Shown one piece after another: positions 63,488 to 64,000 of a stretch of DNA of 64,000 nucleotides. This DNA is from Marinilactibacillus sp042660675 (lineage in GTDB: Bacteria; Bacillota; Bacilli; Lactobacillales; Carnobacteriaceae_A), in contig NZ_JBHSUL010000017.1 in the NCBI RefSeq assembly GCF_042660675.1, positions 43,762-107,761 of the forward strand, given 5' to 3'. The notes beneath the pieces are model-generated. The model ran no database searches and was not told where the DNA came from. It saw only the letters and a list, made by a program, of their open reading frames with translations. The position numbers and the translations under genes were made by a program. Position 1 is the stretch's first letter. Every line of letters begins with the position of its first letter.

Positions 63488-63757
63488 CTACTCTTTAACT
63501 AATAGTCTTCCTTTCCAAAATATAAGTTTCCACTTTGATTTTGTAGTCCCCCCTAATTCATAAGCGGTCATTTTATGTGCTTTTCCGTCTACTAGATTAT
63601 CTTCAGCAAATTGAAAGTCATAATATATAATTTTATTATCAACAATCTTTTAATACCTTATAATTTCTAAGTTACCTTTTTCATCAATAATATCGGCTAG
63701 TTCTACTTCTATTTCTTCGTAATCTACGGATCCTATTTCATATCTTTGTTTAGACAT
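63488..63757 (-). pseudogene. Small gene with an in-frame stop (89-codon frame)
   Basis: AAAGGAG five bases before ATG at 63755-63757 starts a frame of 35 codons (MSKQRYEIGSVDYEEIE...LEIIRY), then TAA at 63650-63652, then 53 sense codons in the same frame (KIVDNKIIYYDFQFAED...RLLVKE) and TAG. Both parts have the same codon style and no frame change, so a single nonsense change is the simplest reading. The family is not recognised; the protein would be soluble with charged beta strands. Sequencing error or recoding is possible. Confidence 0.65.
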
Positions 63758-63900
63758 CGAGTTCTCCTTTCAAGTAAATAGTTACACTTATTATACTATC
63801 ATTCTATTCAGATTGTGTTTGTAAATACTGAATTAAAGAATTAAGATTGATCAGATACGTAACGTGGAATTATTTCATATACTGAAGTGGAATAATAAGA

Positions 63901-63978
63901 GGCTGGGACAAAAGTCCCAGTTAAATAATAAGATCCACCGGGAAATCTACTTGAGATTTTCCAGTGGATCTTATTTGT
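63901..63978. repeat. Dispersed-type intergenic hairpin repeat
   Basis: GGCTGGGACAAAAGTCCCAG at 63901-63920 resembles the GGCTGGGAC/GTCCCAG element scattered between genes in many Lactobacillales and staphylococci. It is followed by a second long stem: AATAAGATCCAC pairs with GTGGATCTTATT and AAATCT with AGATTT (63925-63978). Both hairpins could end transcription; the copy number elsewhere cannot be seen in this window. Confidence 0.6.
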
Positions 63979-64000
63979 TTATGTAAGCAAAAGGAGCATG

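Noticed and set aside
1..64000. CRISPR arrays, insertion sequences, prophage or restriction genes
   Set aside because: No regularly spaced repeats, transposase-like or phage structural genes were seen in any frame.
63990..64000. Start of a gene at the window end (AAGGAGCATG)
   Set aside because: The ATG is only one base after the site and only three bases of frame are visible.

Overview
The window is a contiguous piece of a low-GC Gram-positive chromosome. Gene content and order point to Lactobacillales, most likely the Carnobacteriaceae group (Carnobacterium, Marinilactibacillus or Alkalibacterium type). This is inferred from the topA-xerC-hslV-hslU-codY block, the parE-parC pair, the rnpB-gpsB-ypsA / recU-ponA junction, PflB/PflA/AdhE mixed-acid fermentation genes, a lysine-type thymidylate/folate block and a class B RNase P RNA. 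No 16S gene is present, so the genus is not established.

Layout. 1-2950 is an accessory-looking stretch: an HxlR regulator, a flavodoxin-fold NAD(P)H oxidoreductase with a candidate palindromic operator, a 670-base gene-free gap, a GNAT acetyltransferase and three small membrane proteins. 3045-6305 encodes an ABC exporter with two permeases that each carry a large ectodomain. 6445-8231 holds an esterase-like hydrolase and an aldo/keto reductase. 8411-15559 is a lysine-riboswitch-controlled diaminopimelate operon (aspartokinase, asd, dapA, dapB, dapH, dapL and an alanine-racemase-like gene). 15757-22788 holds a type II pyrophosphatase, pflA/pflB and the divergent adhE, with a good Rex site between pflB and adhE. 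22850-27332 is topoisomerase IV; plsY follows on the other strand.

28315-43242 is almost entirely minus-strand housekeeping: codY, hslU, hslV, xerC, topA, dprA, rnhB, rbgA, two signal peptidases, a carboxy-terminal processing protease, deoD, a YozE protein, msrA, a YpmS protein and a GDSL hydrolase. 43444-52636 holds a hemolysin III protein, folA/GNAT/thyA, an ABC-F ATPase, a cold shock protein, an EbsA/RNase H pair, a CNNM/CBS transporter, a DUF368 polyprenyl-phosphate translocase and another GNAT. 52848-60652 is the cell-envelope/RNA block: RlmL-like methyltransferase, rnpB, gpsB, ypsA, recU and a class A penicillin-binding protein. 60760-61631 contains an SSB-like gene under a striking inverted-repeat promoter with two LexA-like boxes, then five tRNA genes on the minus strand (Glu, Phe, Trp, His, Gln in transcription order). 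61632-64000 is sparse and accessory: three small unknown genes, one small gene broken by an in-frame stop, strong hairpins and a dispersed-type repeat.

I see no prophage, insertion sequence, CRISPR array or defence island. The items that look least explained are the double LexA-like promoter of the SSB-like gene, the alanine-racemase-like protein in an epimerase-less dap operon, the probable non-canonical start of ypsA, the 22-bp palindrome in front of parE, the changed G4 motif in RbgA, and the interrupted small gene near the right end. Start codons were re-chosen from ribosome-binding sites for many genes and these choices are stated in each entry.
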